Assembly (NCBI GenBank): GCA_041946965.1
Contig: JBHGBM010000002.1
Span: forward strand, 103,008-167,007
Length of the DNA stretch: 64,000 nt
Direction of reading: 5' to 3'
From: JBHGBM01 sp041946965
Lineage (GTDB): Bacteria; Acidobacteriota; Terriglobia; Bryobacterales; Bryobacteraceae
The stretch's first letter is position 1; each line of letters starts with the position of its first letter. Shown here one piece after another: positions 7,200 through 15,233 of this stretch. A model generated the notes under the pieces. That model was not told the DNA's origin, searched no databases, and saw nothing but the letters and a program-made list of their open reading frames with translations. Position numbers and translations under genes: made by a program.

Positions 7200-8704
7200 T
7201 CCGGCCCGCCCGCCTTGGAATCCGTGCCCGACATATTGAACCCGCCAAAAGGATGCGCCCCCACCATGGCCCCGGTGCACTTACGGTTGAAGTACAGGTT
7301 CCCCACGAAGAAACGCTCTCGCGCCGCGCGCAGGTGAGCGGCGTTGTTGGAGTACACGGCTCCGGTCAGCCCGTATTGCGAGTCGTTGGCAAGCTCGAGC
7401 GCATGTTCGAAATCCCGCGCCGGGGTCACCGCCAGCACCGGGCCGAAAATCTCCTCCTGGAAAATGCGCGCCGTGGGTGGCACATCCGCGATGATGGCCG
7501 GCCGCAGGTAGTAGCCCTCTTCGGAAACCGGCTCCGGATCGAGCACCACGCGGCCCTCCGCCCTGCCCACCTCGATGTATTTCAGGATGCCGGCGCGCGC
7601 GCCCTCGCTGATGACCGGCCCCATGTAGTTGTCCGGATCCTCCGCGGGACCCACCTTGAGCGTCTCGGCCCGGGCCTTCAGTTTCTCCAGGAACGGCTCG
7701 TACACTTTCCGGTCCACAATGGCGCGGGAGCACGCCGAGCACTTCTGTCCCTGGAAACCGAAAGCCGAGACCAGCACGCCCTCCACGGCTTTGTCCAGGT
7801 CGCATTCCGCATCCACGATAATGGCGTCCTTGCCACCCATCTCCGCGATCACGCGCTTGATCCAGATCTGGCCCGGCTGCACCTCGGCCGCGAGCCGGTT
7901 GATGCGCAATCCCACGTCGCGCGATCCGGTGAAAGCGACGAAGCGCGTCCTGGGATGCTCGACCAGCACGTCGCCCACCTGCGAACCGCTGCCAACCAGT
8001 ATGCTGAACGCATTTTCGGGGAAACCCGCTTCGAGCAGCACCTCGCCGAACCTGGCGGCGATGGTGGGGGTCTCGCTGGATGGTTTCACCACCACGGTAT
8101 TGCCGGTGACGAGCGCCGCCGTGGTCATGCCGGCCAGGATCGCCAGCGGAAAATTCCACGGCGGAATCACCACCCCCACCCCCAGCGGCAGGTAGGTCAA
8201 CTCGTCGCGCTCGCCCGGCAACTGCACCACCGGCTGCGGCCCGGCCAGCCGCAGCATCTCGCGCGCGTAATACTCGCAGAAGTCGATGGCCTCGGAAACG
8301 TCCGCCTCCGCCTCGGGCCAGGTTTTGCCCGCCTCGAACACCAGCCAGGCGTCGAATTCCGTCTTGCGCTCCCGGATGAGGCGCGCCGCCGCCAGCAGCG
8401 CTTCCACCCGGCGCTCCGGCGCGGTCCGGCCCCACCCGGGAAAGGCGGCATAGGCGGACTCCACGGCGCGGCGCGCCAGCTCCGGTGTGGCCTTGTGGTG
8501 CGCGCCCACCACCTCCTTCGGCCTGGAAGGATTCACGGAGCGCAGCAGGTCGCCGGTGCGGAAGCGCTCGCCCGCGATCCGCAGTTCGTACTCGCGGCCG
8601 AATTCGGAACGCACCCTGGCGAGCGCCTGCTGCATCTGCCGGCGATGAGCGGGAACGGAGAAATCCGTGTATGGTTCATTGCGGAACGGCGGTAGCGGCT
8701 GCAT
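7151..8704 (-). CDS. pruA: L-glutamate gamma-semialdehyde (1-pyrroline-5-carboxylate) dehydrogenase
   Basis: An NAD-dependent aldehyde dehydrogenase that oxidises glutamate semialdehyde to glutamate, the second step of proline use. The protein has 517 residues, the length of the stand-alone RocA/PruA group. Visible motifs are PPWNFPLAI, the NAD-site VKPSSETP and FTGSRDVG, the general base in EMGGKDAII, the catalytic cysteine in [13 protein letters not shown] (about residue 320), [10 protein letters not shown], and the C-terminal [20 protein letters not shown] that is typical of this subgroup. No proline dehydrogenase is adjacent. Its 3' end overlaps the truncated anti-sigma-like gene on the other strand. 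Confidence 0.94.
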   Translation of the reverse strand: [517 protein letters not shown]

Positions 8705-8752
8705 GCTTCAAGCTTATAGCCTGCGCGGCGGCCGCGCGCGCCGGGGGACGCC

Positions 8753-9007
8753 CTAGACCTGCCCCCCGCCGCGGGCCAGCTTCCGCCCGCGCTCGAACAG
8801 GTCCGCGGCGTCGTCCACCAGCGCGCGGCTCTGCTCGAAAAACTCGCGCCCGCGACCGACGCCTTCCTGCGCCTTCTGCGAGATCAGAGTGCGCGTGTCC
8901 CTTCCGCTCAGCGGCGCAACCAGCACCCCGATAGCCGCACCCACCGCCAAACCGGCGAGGAACCAGATCAGGCAGGAACCGCGATCCACATCTTGGTGAT
9001 CAGGCAT
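8753..9007 (-). CDS. YtxH-like small membrane protein (second copy)
   Basis: An 84-residue protein with one hydrophobic segment (about residues 12-32, LIWFLAGLAVGAAIGVLVAP) followed by SGRDTRTLISQKAQEG and an amphipathic tail FFEQSRALVDDAADLFERGR. This is the YtxH plan and resembles the tail of 5015-5311. The start at 9007 (MPDHQD) has GAGGAGA at ideal spacing; the in-frame ATG at 9025 lies upstream of that Shine-Dalgarno site and was rejected. It stands alone between pruA and a divergent small gene. Function unknown; the family is often stress-induced. Confidence 0.78.
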   Translation of the reverse strand: MPDHQDVDRGSCLIWFLAGLAVGAAIGVLVAPLSGRDTRTLISQKAQEGVGRGREFFEQSRALVDDAADLFERGRKLARGGGQV

Positions 9008-9063
9008 GTGTATCTCCTCACACATTTTATTACCGGTGCGGCGGTGTGGGTTATCCTGAAGTC

Positions 9064-9333
9064 ATGGACACGTCCCACGACCTCGACATGGTGACGTTCT
9101 TCGCCTCTTCGGCGCACGACGCCGAACTGGAGGCCATGAGCATCCACGCCATCCTCCAGGCGAACGGGATTCCGTCCGTCGTGGTGGGGGCCTCCACCAT
9201 CCCCTCGCTCGAGTTTCAGGTGCAGGTGCCGCGCGGCGGCCTCGAAGAAGCCCGGCGCGTGGTGGCGGAAGCGCGCGCGGCCGGTCCGGAGGCCGCCGAC
9301 GAGGCCGCGCAGGACTCCCAAGGCCCCGCATAG
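9064..9333 (+). CDS. DUF2007-like small protein
   Basis: An 89-residue protein with an alternating beta/alpha pattern: MVTFFASSAHDAELEAMSIH, then ILQANGIPSVVVG, then LEFQVQVPRGGLEEARRVVA. This resembles the DUF2007 (putative signal-transducing) fold, in which a short ferredoxin-like unit is used as a binding domain. It has no signal peptide or membrane segment, so it should be cytoplasmic. The tail is alanine-rich and probably disordered. The ATG at 9064 was chosen over a GTG at 9046; neither has a strong ribosome-binding site. It is divergent from the YtxH-like gene, with 56 bases between the two starts. Confidence 0.68.
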   Translation: MDTSHDLDMVTFFASSAHDAELEAMSIHAILQANGIPSVVVGASTIPSLEFQVQVPRGGLEEARRVVAEARAAGPEAADEAAQDSQGPA

Positions 9334-9384
9334 TCCCTCTGCACAATTGCTACAAACCGCACCCGCCCGGCCGATAAGCCCGGT

Positions 9385-9672
9385 GTGGAAGATGAATGCG
9401 GCGCCGAATGGACCCTCGGCCGCTTCAACCGGCTGATGGACGATCTGCTGCGGGGAGGCGCGAACCGCAACTGCTTCGAGCCCTGGGAAATCGACCTCCT
9501 GCTGGATATCGCCGGCTGCGAAATCCCTCCGCAGCGCCGGCGCCCTCTGCTCAAGGCGTATCAGCGGGCGGCCGCGCGGCGCATGGACTACGGGGAGCCC
9601 CCGCTCAAGCTCTCCGAGTTCCTCCGGGAATCCGGACAACTCGCCGGCCTTCAACGCGAAACTCCCCGCTGA
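9385..9672 (+). CDS. Small conserved-looking hypothetical protein
   Basis: A 95-residue soluble protein starting with GTG at 9385. It reads as a mostly helical protein: FNRLMDDLLRGGANRNCFEP, WEIDLLLDIAGCEIPP, then RRPLLKAYQRAAARRMD and PLKLSEFL. The pattern CFEPWEIDLLLDI followed by a short cysteine-containing loop is familiar from acidobacterial hypothetical proteins, but I know no function. It lacks a clear Shine-Dalgarno site. Its last 68 bases overlap the 3' end of purN on the other strand. Confidence 0.55.
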   Translation: MEDECGAEWTLGRFNRLMDDLLRGGANRNCFEPWEIDLLLDIAGCEIPPQRRRPLLKAYQRAAARRMDYGEPPLKLSEFLRESGQLAGLQRETPR

Positions 9673-10225
9673 GCACCAGCCGGATGGCCTCGGTGTAGAT
9701 GCGGTGCTCCTCTTTGAGGATGCGCGCGGCGAGCGTATCGGCATCGTCCTGGTCGAGCACCGGAACCGCGGCCTGCAACACGATCGGCCCCGCGTCCAGG
9801 TACTCATCGACGAAATGCACCGTGCAGCCGCTGATCTTCACCCCGTGCTCGATGGCCTGGTGCTGCGCCTCCAGCCCGGGGAACGCGGGCAGCAGCGAAG
9901 GATGAATGTTCAAAATGCGCAGCGGAAACTCGCGCACGAAAGCCGCGCTCAACAGGCGCATGAATCCCGCCAGGCATACCAGGTCCACCTCGCGGCGGCG
10001 CAACTCCTCCACCAGCATGCGGTCGTAGACCTCGCGGTCCAGCCCCTTCGAGGGGAGGCACACGTTCGGGATGCCGCGCCCGCGCGCGATTTCGAGTCCG
10101 CGCGCCGTGGGCCGGTTGCTGATCACCACCGCGATTTCCGCGTCCAGGCGGCCCGCCGCGACGCTGTCCGCGATGGCCTCGAAATTCGAGCCGCGGCCCG
10201 AGATTAAGATCCCCAGCTTCTTCAT
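9605..10225 (-). CDS. purN: Phosphoribosylglycinamide formyltransferase (GAR transformylase)
   Basis: Transfers a formyl group from 10-formyltetrahydrofolate to glycinamide ribonucleotide in purine synthesis. The protein has 206 residues, the usual length. Visible motifs are LISGRGSNFEAI at the N-terminus, the active-site LNIHPSLLPAFPG (Asn and His), GCTVHFVDEYLDAGPIV (catalytic Asp) and the C-terminal helix. The ATG at 10225 overlaps the purM stop by four bases (ATGA), so the two are translationally coupled in the order purM-purN. Confidence 0.96.
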   Translation of the reverse strand: MKKLGILISGRGSNFEAIADSVAAGRLDAEIAVVISNRPTARGLEIARGRGIPNVCLPSKGLDREVYDRMLVEELRRREVDLVCLAGFMRLLSAAFVREFPLRILNIHPSLLPAFPGLEAQHQAIEHGVKISGCTVHFVDEYLDAGPIVLQAAVPVLDQDDADTLAARILKEEHRIYTEAIRLVLSGEFRVEGRRVVRIPGGTRRA

Positions 10226-11265
10226 CGGTACTCCACCCGCGGATGCCCGCGCTTCCGCCCGACCACTTCGCCGATGCGGAACGGCCGCTCACCGATCTTC
10301 GCGAGCGCCGCCCCGGCCTTTCCCGCGCCTCGCGCCGGCACCGCCAGAATCATGCCCACTCCCAGGTTCAACGTGCGGCGGTAATCGTCGTCCGGAACGT
10401 TGCCGAGCTTGCGCAACAGCTCGAATACCGGCGGGATCTTCCATGACGCCGTGTCGATCGCCGCCGCCAGACCCTTCGGCAGCATGCGCGGCGTGTTGTC
10501 CGTGATGCCGCCGCCGGTAATGTGCGCCGCCCCGCGCAGCAGCCCGGCATCCGCCAGCGTCCGGATCGCCCGCAGGTAGCTCCGGTGTACCTTGAGCAGC
10601 TCATCGGCCACCGTCGCGCCCAACTCCGGAACAAACGTGTCGGGCTTGTACCCCGCGGTTTCGAAAAGCAGCTTGCGCGCCAGCGAGTAACCGTTGGTGT
10701 GCAGTCCCGTAGAGGGGAGGCCCAGCAGCACATCGCCGCGCCGGATCTTCTCTCCCGTGATCAGCCCGTTGCGCTCGGCCGCGCCCACGATGAAGCCCGC
10801 CAGGTCGTACTCACCCTCCGCGTACAGCCCCGGCATTTCGGCGGTCTCGCCGCCGATCAGCGCGCAACCATTGTTCTTGCACCCGCGCGCCAGCCCGCTG
10901 ATCACCGACGCGGCCACCCGCGCATCCAGCTTGCCCGTGGCGAAGTAGTCCAGGAAAAACAGCGGCACGGCGCCTTGCACCGCGATGTCGTTCACGCAGT
11001 GGTTGACAAGGTCTTCGCCGACCGTGTTGTGCCGTCCCGTGGCGAAGGCCACCTTCACCTTGGTGCCGACGCCGTCGGCTGAGCTTACCAGCACGGGTTT
11101 GGCGAAACCGGTCAGCAGGAACGGCGCGCCGAAACAGCCGATATCGGCCAGCACGCCGCGCGTGAAGGTCTGGCGCACGAGCTTCCTGATCGAAGCCACG
11201 GTGCGGTCCGCTTCGGCTATGCTGACGCCCGCGTCGGCGTAACGGATCGGTTTACGAACGGCCAT
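10222..11265 (-). CDS. purM: Phosphoribosylformylglycinamidine cyclo-ligase (AIR synthetase)
   Basis: Catalyses the ATP-dependent ring closure of FGAM to aminoimidazole ribonucleotide in purine synthesis. The protein has 347 residues. Family motifs are RYADAGVSI at the N-terminus, SADGVGTKVKVA, HCVNDIAVQGA, FFLDYFATGKL, LIGGETAEMPG, GLPSTGLHTNGYSL and HITGGGITDN. The start at 11265 matches the usual N-terminus; the in-frame extension to 11505 runs through the divergent amidohydrolase gene. Only 28 bases separate it from the divergent start at 11294, so the promoters of one or both must lie in coding sequence. Confidence 0.96.
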   Translation of the reverse strand: MAVRKPIRYADAGVSIAEADRTVASIRKLVRQTFTRGVLADIGCFGAPFLLTGFAKPVLVSSADGVGTKVKVAFATGRHNTVGEDLVNHCVNDIAVQGAVPLFFLDYFATGKLDARVAASVISGLARGCKNNGCALIGGETAEMPGLYAEGEYDLAGFIVGAAERNGLITGEKIRRGDVLLGLPSTGLHTNGYSLARKLLFETAGYKPDTFVPELGATVADELLKVHRSYLRAIRTLADAGLLRGAAHITGGGITDNTPRMLPKGLAAAIDTASWKIPPVFELLRKLGNVPDDDYRRTLNLGVGMILAVPARGAGKAGAALAKIGERPFRIGEVVGRKRGHPRVEYR

Positions 11266-11293
11266 GGGAAGTATTACTATAGCGCCTTCACCT

Positions 11294-12628
11294 ATGACAC
11301 GCCTGATCTGCATAGCGGCTCTGTGCGGCGCCGCTTTCGCCCAGTCGCCCTCGCCCATCGCGCTGCGCGACGCCCGCGTGGTCACGGTCTCCGGCCCCGT
11401 TATCGAACGGGGCGCAGTGGTGTTGCGCAATGGCCTGATTGAAGCCGTGGGCGAAACCGTGGCCATTCCGCCCGACGCGTGGGTGATGGACGCCAAGGGC
11501 CTCACGGTCTATCCGGGCCTGATCGACGCGCTGATGCCCGCCGAAGCTCCGGAACCCGCGGCTGCCGCGGTCCCCACTTCCCGCAGCAGCATGATTTCGC
11601 GTACGCCTTCCACGCCCTCAACGCCGGGGCAGCCCGCCGCGCCGCCGCCCGCCCGCGGTCCTGAAGACCGCCCCGCGACCACCAGTTGGGTGCGCGCCGC
11701 GGACTTGTTCAGCGCCACCGACCGCCGCATCGAGGAGGCCCGCAACGCCGGCTTCACCTCCGCCGCGGTCTTCCCCACCAACGGCATCTTCGCCGGGCAG
11801 GGCGCGGTGGTCAACCTCGCGGGCGAGAAGCGCCGCATGATCGTCGCTTCTCCCGTGGGCCAATACGTGGGCGCCGCATCCCGCAGTTTCATGAGCTACC
11901 CCGGCTCCCTGATGGGCGTGATCGCGTACATCCGCCAGGTCTATCTCGATGCCGCGCACTACCAGGTGCAGAAGCAGGCCTACGAGCGCAAAGTCTCCTC
12001 GGTGGAGCGGCCCGACTACGACCGCGCCCTCGAAGGCGTGCTGGAATCGCCGCGCGCGCTCCTCCCCGCTCGCACGGCCGTGGAGATGGACCGCATGGCC
12101 CGCTTCGCCGCAGAGTTGAAAGTTAAGGCCGTGCTCTACGGCGGTGAGGCCGGCTACCGCGCCGCGCCCGCGCTCGCCCAGGCCAACCTGCCCGTGCTGG
12201 TAAGCCTGAAGTGGCCCGAGCGCTCCCGCGACGCCGACCCGGAAGAGGTCGAGAGCATGCGCACGCTGGAGCACCGCGAGCGCGCCCCCGGCTCTCCCGC
12301 CGCGCTGGCCAAAGCCGGCGTGCTCTTCGCCTTCTATACGGATGGGACTGCGGCCCGCGATCTCGCCCGCGCCGTCCGCCGCGCCGCTGACGCGGGCCTG
12401 CGCCCCGCCGACCTCGTGCGCGCCTTCACCCTCTCGCCCGCGGAAATCTACGGAGTCGCCGACCGCCTCGGCAGCGTGGAGCGGGGCAAGATCGCCAACC
12501 TGCTGGTGACCGAAGGCGACCTGTTCGGCGAAAAGACCAAGATCCGCTACGTGTTCATCGACGGAGTGAAGTTCGAGCCGCCTCCACCCGAGGCTGTCCC
12601 CGCCCCATCCACGGGAGGCGCCCAATGA
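11294..12628 (+). CDS. Exported amidohydrolase-like protein lacking the HxH metal motif
   Basis: A 444-residue protein with a short signal peptide (cleavage near AFAQ, about residue 17). The fold is amidohydrolase: an N-terminal beta-sandwich strand (RDARVVTVSGPVIERGAVVL), the segment YPGLIDA that normally leads into HxH, and the C-terminal signature LSPAEIYGVADRLGSVERGK and IANLLV. After GLIDA the two histidines are missing (LMPAEAPEP), and a low-complexity proline/alanine/serine insert follows (about residues 80-120). It is therefore unlikely to bind the usual metals. It overlaps the next gene by four bases (ATGA), and the three genes in series probably make one periplasmic complex (inference). 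Confidence 0.82.
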   Translation: MTRLICIAALCGAAFAQSPSPIALRDARVVTVSGPVIERGAVVLRNGLIEAVGETVAIPPDAWVMDAKGLTVYPGLIDALMPAEAPEPAAAAVPTSRSSMISRTPSTPSTPGQPAAPPPARGPEDRPATTSWVRAADLFSATDRRIEEARNAGFTSAAVFPTNGIFAGQGAVVNLAGEKRRMIVASPVGQYVGAASRSFMSYPGSLMGVIAYIRQVYLDAAHYQVQKQAYERKVSSVERPDYDRALEGVLESPRALLPARTAVEMDRMARFAAELKVKAVLYGGEAGYRAAPALAQANLPVLVSLKWPERSRDADPEEVESMRTLEHRERAPGSPAALAKAGVLFAFYTDGTAARDLARAVRRAADAGLRPADLVRAFTLSPAEIYGVADRLGSVERGKIANLLVTEGDLFGEKTKIRYVFIDGVKFEPPPPEAVPAPSTGGAQ

Positions 12629-13959
12629 AACTCGTTTCCATCTTCCTCGCCGCCCTGCCACTCGCCGCCGGGCCAGCCACCGTAATTCAGAACGCGACGG
12701 TGATCACCGTCACCAAGGGAACCTTCCGCGGGGCGGTGGTGGTCCGCGACGGCAAGATCGTCGCCGCGGGCGAAAAGGCGGCGGTTCCCGCCGACGCCAA
12801 GGTCATCGATGCCGGCGGCCAGTACGTCATGCCGGGCATCATCGACGCGCATTCCCACATCGCCGCCGACAGCATCAACGAAGGCTCCATCGCGGTGGCC
12901 TCCATGGTGGACATCCACGACGTGATCAACGCCGAGTCCATCGCCATCTACCGGGCGCTCGCGGGCGGCGTAACCACCGCCTGCATCCTGCACGGCAGCG
13001 CCGATCCCATCGGCGGCCAGAACGCGCTCCTGAAGATGCGCTGGGGCAAGGACGCGCGCGGGCTCCTCTTCGAAGGCGCTCCGCCCACCCTCAAGCTGGC
13101 CACGGGCGAGAACGTGAAGCGTCCCGGGCAGCAGCAACAGATACCGGGCATGCCCAGCGTCACACCGCGCTATCCCGCCACCCGCATGGGCGTGGAAGAC
13201 GTGCTCCGTCAGTCCTTCACCGAGGCCCGCGCCTACCAGCGCCAGTGGAGCGAGTACCGCGCACGCGCCGCCAGGGGCGAGCAGGCCGTCCCGCCGCGCC
13301 GCGACCTCAAGCTGGAGCCGCTGGTCGAGGTGCTGGAGAACAGGCGCTACGTCCACGCCCACTGCTACCGCTCCGACGAGATCCTGATGCTGCTGCGCGT
13401 GGCCGAAGAGTTCGGCTTCAAGATCCGCGTGCTGGTGCACGTGCTGGAGGGCTACAAGGTGGCCAAGGAGATCGCCGCGCACGGCGCCGGCGCCTCCACC
13501 TTCAGCGACTGGTGGGCCTACAAGATGGAGGCCTTCGACTCCATCCCCTACAACGCCGCCCTGATGCACCAGAAGGGCGTGCTGGTGTCTCTCAACTCCG
13601 ACGACGCCGAACTCATGCGCCGCCTCAACACCGAAGCCGCCAAGGCCATCAAGTACGGCGGCGTGAGCGAGAACGACGCGCTCGCCATGATCACCATCAA
13701 CCCGGCCAAACAACTCGGCGTGGACGGCCGCGTGGGCTCCATCGAGCCCGGCAAGGACGCCGACCTGGTTATGTACGACCGCCACCCGCTGTCGGTCTAC
13801 GCCAAAGTGCAGAAGGTCATGATCGACGGCCAGCTCTACTTCGATCGCGACAGCGACATTAGCGAGCGGTCCGCGCGCGAGAAGCGCAAGAAGGAACTGC
13901 TCGAAAAGGCCCGCGCCCAGCAGAAGAAATCCGGCCCCGCCGAAAGGAGGCCCCGATGA
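12625..13959 (+). CDS. Exported imidazolonepropionase-like amidohydrolase (metal motif intact)
   Basis: A 444-residue protein with a signal peptide (MKLVSIFLAALPLAAGPA). It keeps the metal-dependent hydrolase motifs: YVMPGIIDAHSHIA (HxH), YVHAHCYRSDEI and IRVLVHVLEGYK (further His ligands), VSLNSDDAEL (aspartate ligand) and the C-terminal LGVDGRVGSIEPGKDADLVM. Members of this group act on cyclic amides, dipeptides or similar C-N bonds; the substrate cannot be read from sequence. It is the only one of the three tandem paralogues that looks catalytically complete. It overlaps its neighbours by four bases on both sides. Confidence 0.88.
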   Translation: MKLVSIFLAALPLAAGPATVIQNATVITVTKGTFRGAVVVRDGKIVAAGEKAAVPADAKVIDAGGQYVMPGIIDAHSHIAADSINEGSIAVASMVDIHDVINAESIAIYRALAGGVTTACILHGSADPIGGQNALLKMRWGKDARGLLFEGAPPTLKLATGENVKRPGQQQQIPGMPSVTPRYPATRMGVEDVLRQSFTEARAYQRQWSEYRARAARGEQAVPPRRDLKLEPLVEVLENRRYVHAHCYRSDEILMLLRVAEEFGFKIRVLVHVLEGYKVAKEIAAHGAGASTFSDWWAYKMEAFDSIPYNAALMHQKGVLVSLNSDDAELMRRLNTEAAKAIKYGGVSENDALAMITINPAKQLGVDGRVGSIEPGKDADLVMYDRHPLSVYAKVQKVMIDGQLYFDRDSDISERSAREKRKKELLEKARAQQKKSGPAERRPR

Positions 13960-15233
13960 AGCGCATCGCTCTGATTCTGGCCTGCGCGCTGCCGCCCGCC
14001 GCGGCCGGCGACAGCTTCCTGCTGCGCGGCGGCGCCATTCATCCCGTCTCGGGCCCTGCGATCCCCAACGGCGCGGTGCTGGTGAAGGACGGCCGCATCG
14101 CCGAGGTCGGCGTGAAAGTCGCCGCGCCCAAGGGCGTGCGGGTGATCGAACTCAAAGGCCTGCACGTTTACCCGGGCCTGATCGATTCCGGCACGCAGTT
14201 GGGGCTGGCCGAGATCGCCTCCGTCCGCGAGACCAGCGACACCCAGGACCTGGGCGATTTCAAGCCGCAGTTGCGCGCCGCCGTGGCCGTCAACCCCGAG
14301 AGCGAGCACCTCGCCGTCACGCGGGCCAATGGCATCACCGCAGCCATTACCTCTCCCAGCGGCGGCATCATCGCCGGCCAGGCCGCGCTGCTGCACCTGG
14401 ACGGCTGGACGCGCGAAGACCTCGCCCTGCGTCCCTCTGTCGCCATGCGCCTGGATTACCCGCAGATCCAAACATCCTCAGGCTCCATGGGCATGGAAAC
14501 CCGCCGTTCCCGTACGCCGTACGCCGAACTCAAGAAGCGTTACGAGCAGCAACTCCGGGACCTGGACCAGTTCTTCGAATCCGCCCGGCGCTACCGGAAG
14601 GCCAAGGCCGCCGGCGCGTCCGATTTCCGCACGGACCTGAAACTTGAGGCCATGCTGCCCGTGCTCGAAGGGAAGCTGCCCCTGCTGGTGCGCGCGGTGC
14701 GCGAGAAGACCATCCGCCAGGCCATCGAGTTCGCCGCCAGGCAGAAGGTCCGCATGATCCTGCAACATGGAGCCGAGGCCTGGAAACTCGCGCCCGAACT
14801 GAAGGCCGGGAACATCTCCGTGACGCTCGGGCCAACCCTCTCCCTGCCCCAGCAGGAAGACGATCCCTACGATCAGCCCTTCTCCACGCCCGCCGCGCTG
14901 CTCAAAGCCGGTGTAAAGTTTGCCTTCTGCACGTTCGGCCCGGGAGCCGGAGCCAATCCCTTCAACCTCCCCTATGAAGCCGCCGGCGCCGTTCCCTTCG
15001 GCTTGCCGCCGGATGAGGCGCTCAAGGCAGTTACGCTTCACGCGGCCCAGATATGGGGAGTGGAGAGCGAGATCGGCTCCATAGAGAAAGGCAAGCTCGC
15101 CGACCTGATTATTACCGACGGCGACCCTCTCGAGATCACCACTCACGTGCGGCAGATGTTCATCAACGGCAGACCCGTGGACCTGAATAACAAGCACAAA
15201 CGCCTGTATGAGAAGTACCGCCAGCGGCCGTAG
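13956..15233 (+). CDS. Exported amidohydrolase-like protein lacking the HxH metal motif (third in tandem)
   Basis: A 425-residue protein with a signal peptide (MKRIALILACALPPAAAG). The amidohydrolase frame is clear: LRGGAIHPVSGPAIPNGAVL, VYPGLIDSGTQ where HxH is expected, and the C-terminal IWGVESEIGSIEKGKLADLI. The two histidines are absent and the distal aspartate region reads FCTFGPGAG, so the active site seems lost, independently of the first paralogue. The start overlaps the previous gene by four bases. The TAG stop at 15231-15233 directly abuts the stop of the convergent kinase gene with no terminator between. Confidence 0.82.
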   Translation: MKRIALILACALPPAAAGDSFLLRGGAIHPVSGPAIPNGAVLVKDGRIAEVGVKVAAPKGVRVIELKGLHVYPGLIDSGTQLGLAEIASVRETSDTQDLGDFKPQLRAAVAVNPESEHLAVTRANGITAAITSPSGGIIAGQAALLHLDGWTREDLALRPSVAMRLDYPQIQTSSGSMGMETRRSRTPYAELKKRYEQQLRDLDQFFESARRYRKAKAAGASDFRTDLKLEAMLPVLEGKLPLLVRAVREKTIRQAIEFAARQKVRMILQHGAEAWKLAPELKAGNISVTLGPTLSLPQQEDDPYDQPFSTPAALLKAGVKFAFCTFGPGAGANPFNLPYEAAGAVPFGLPPDEALKAVTLHAAQIWGVESEIGSIEKGKLADLIITDGDPLEITTHVRQMFINGRPVDLNNKHKRLYEKYRQRP

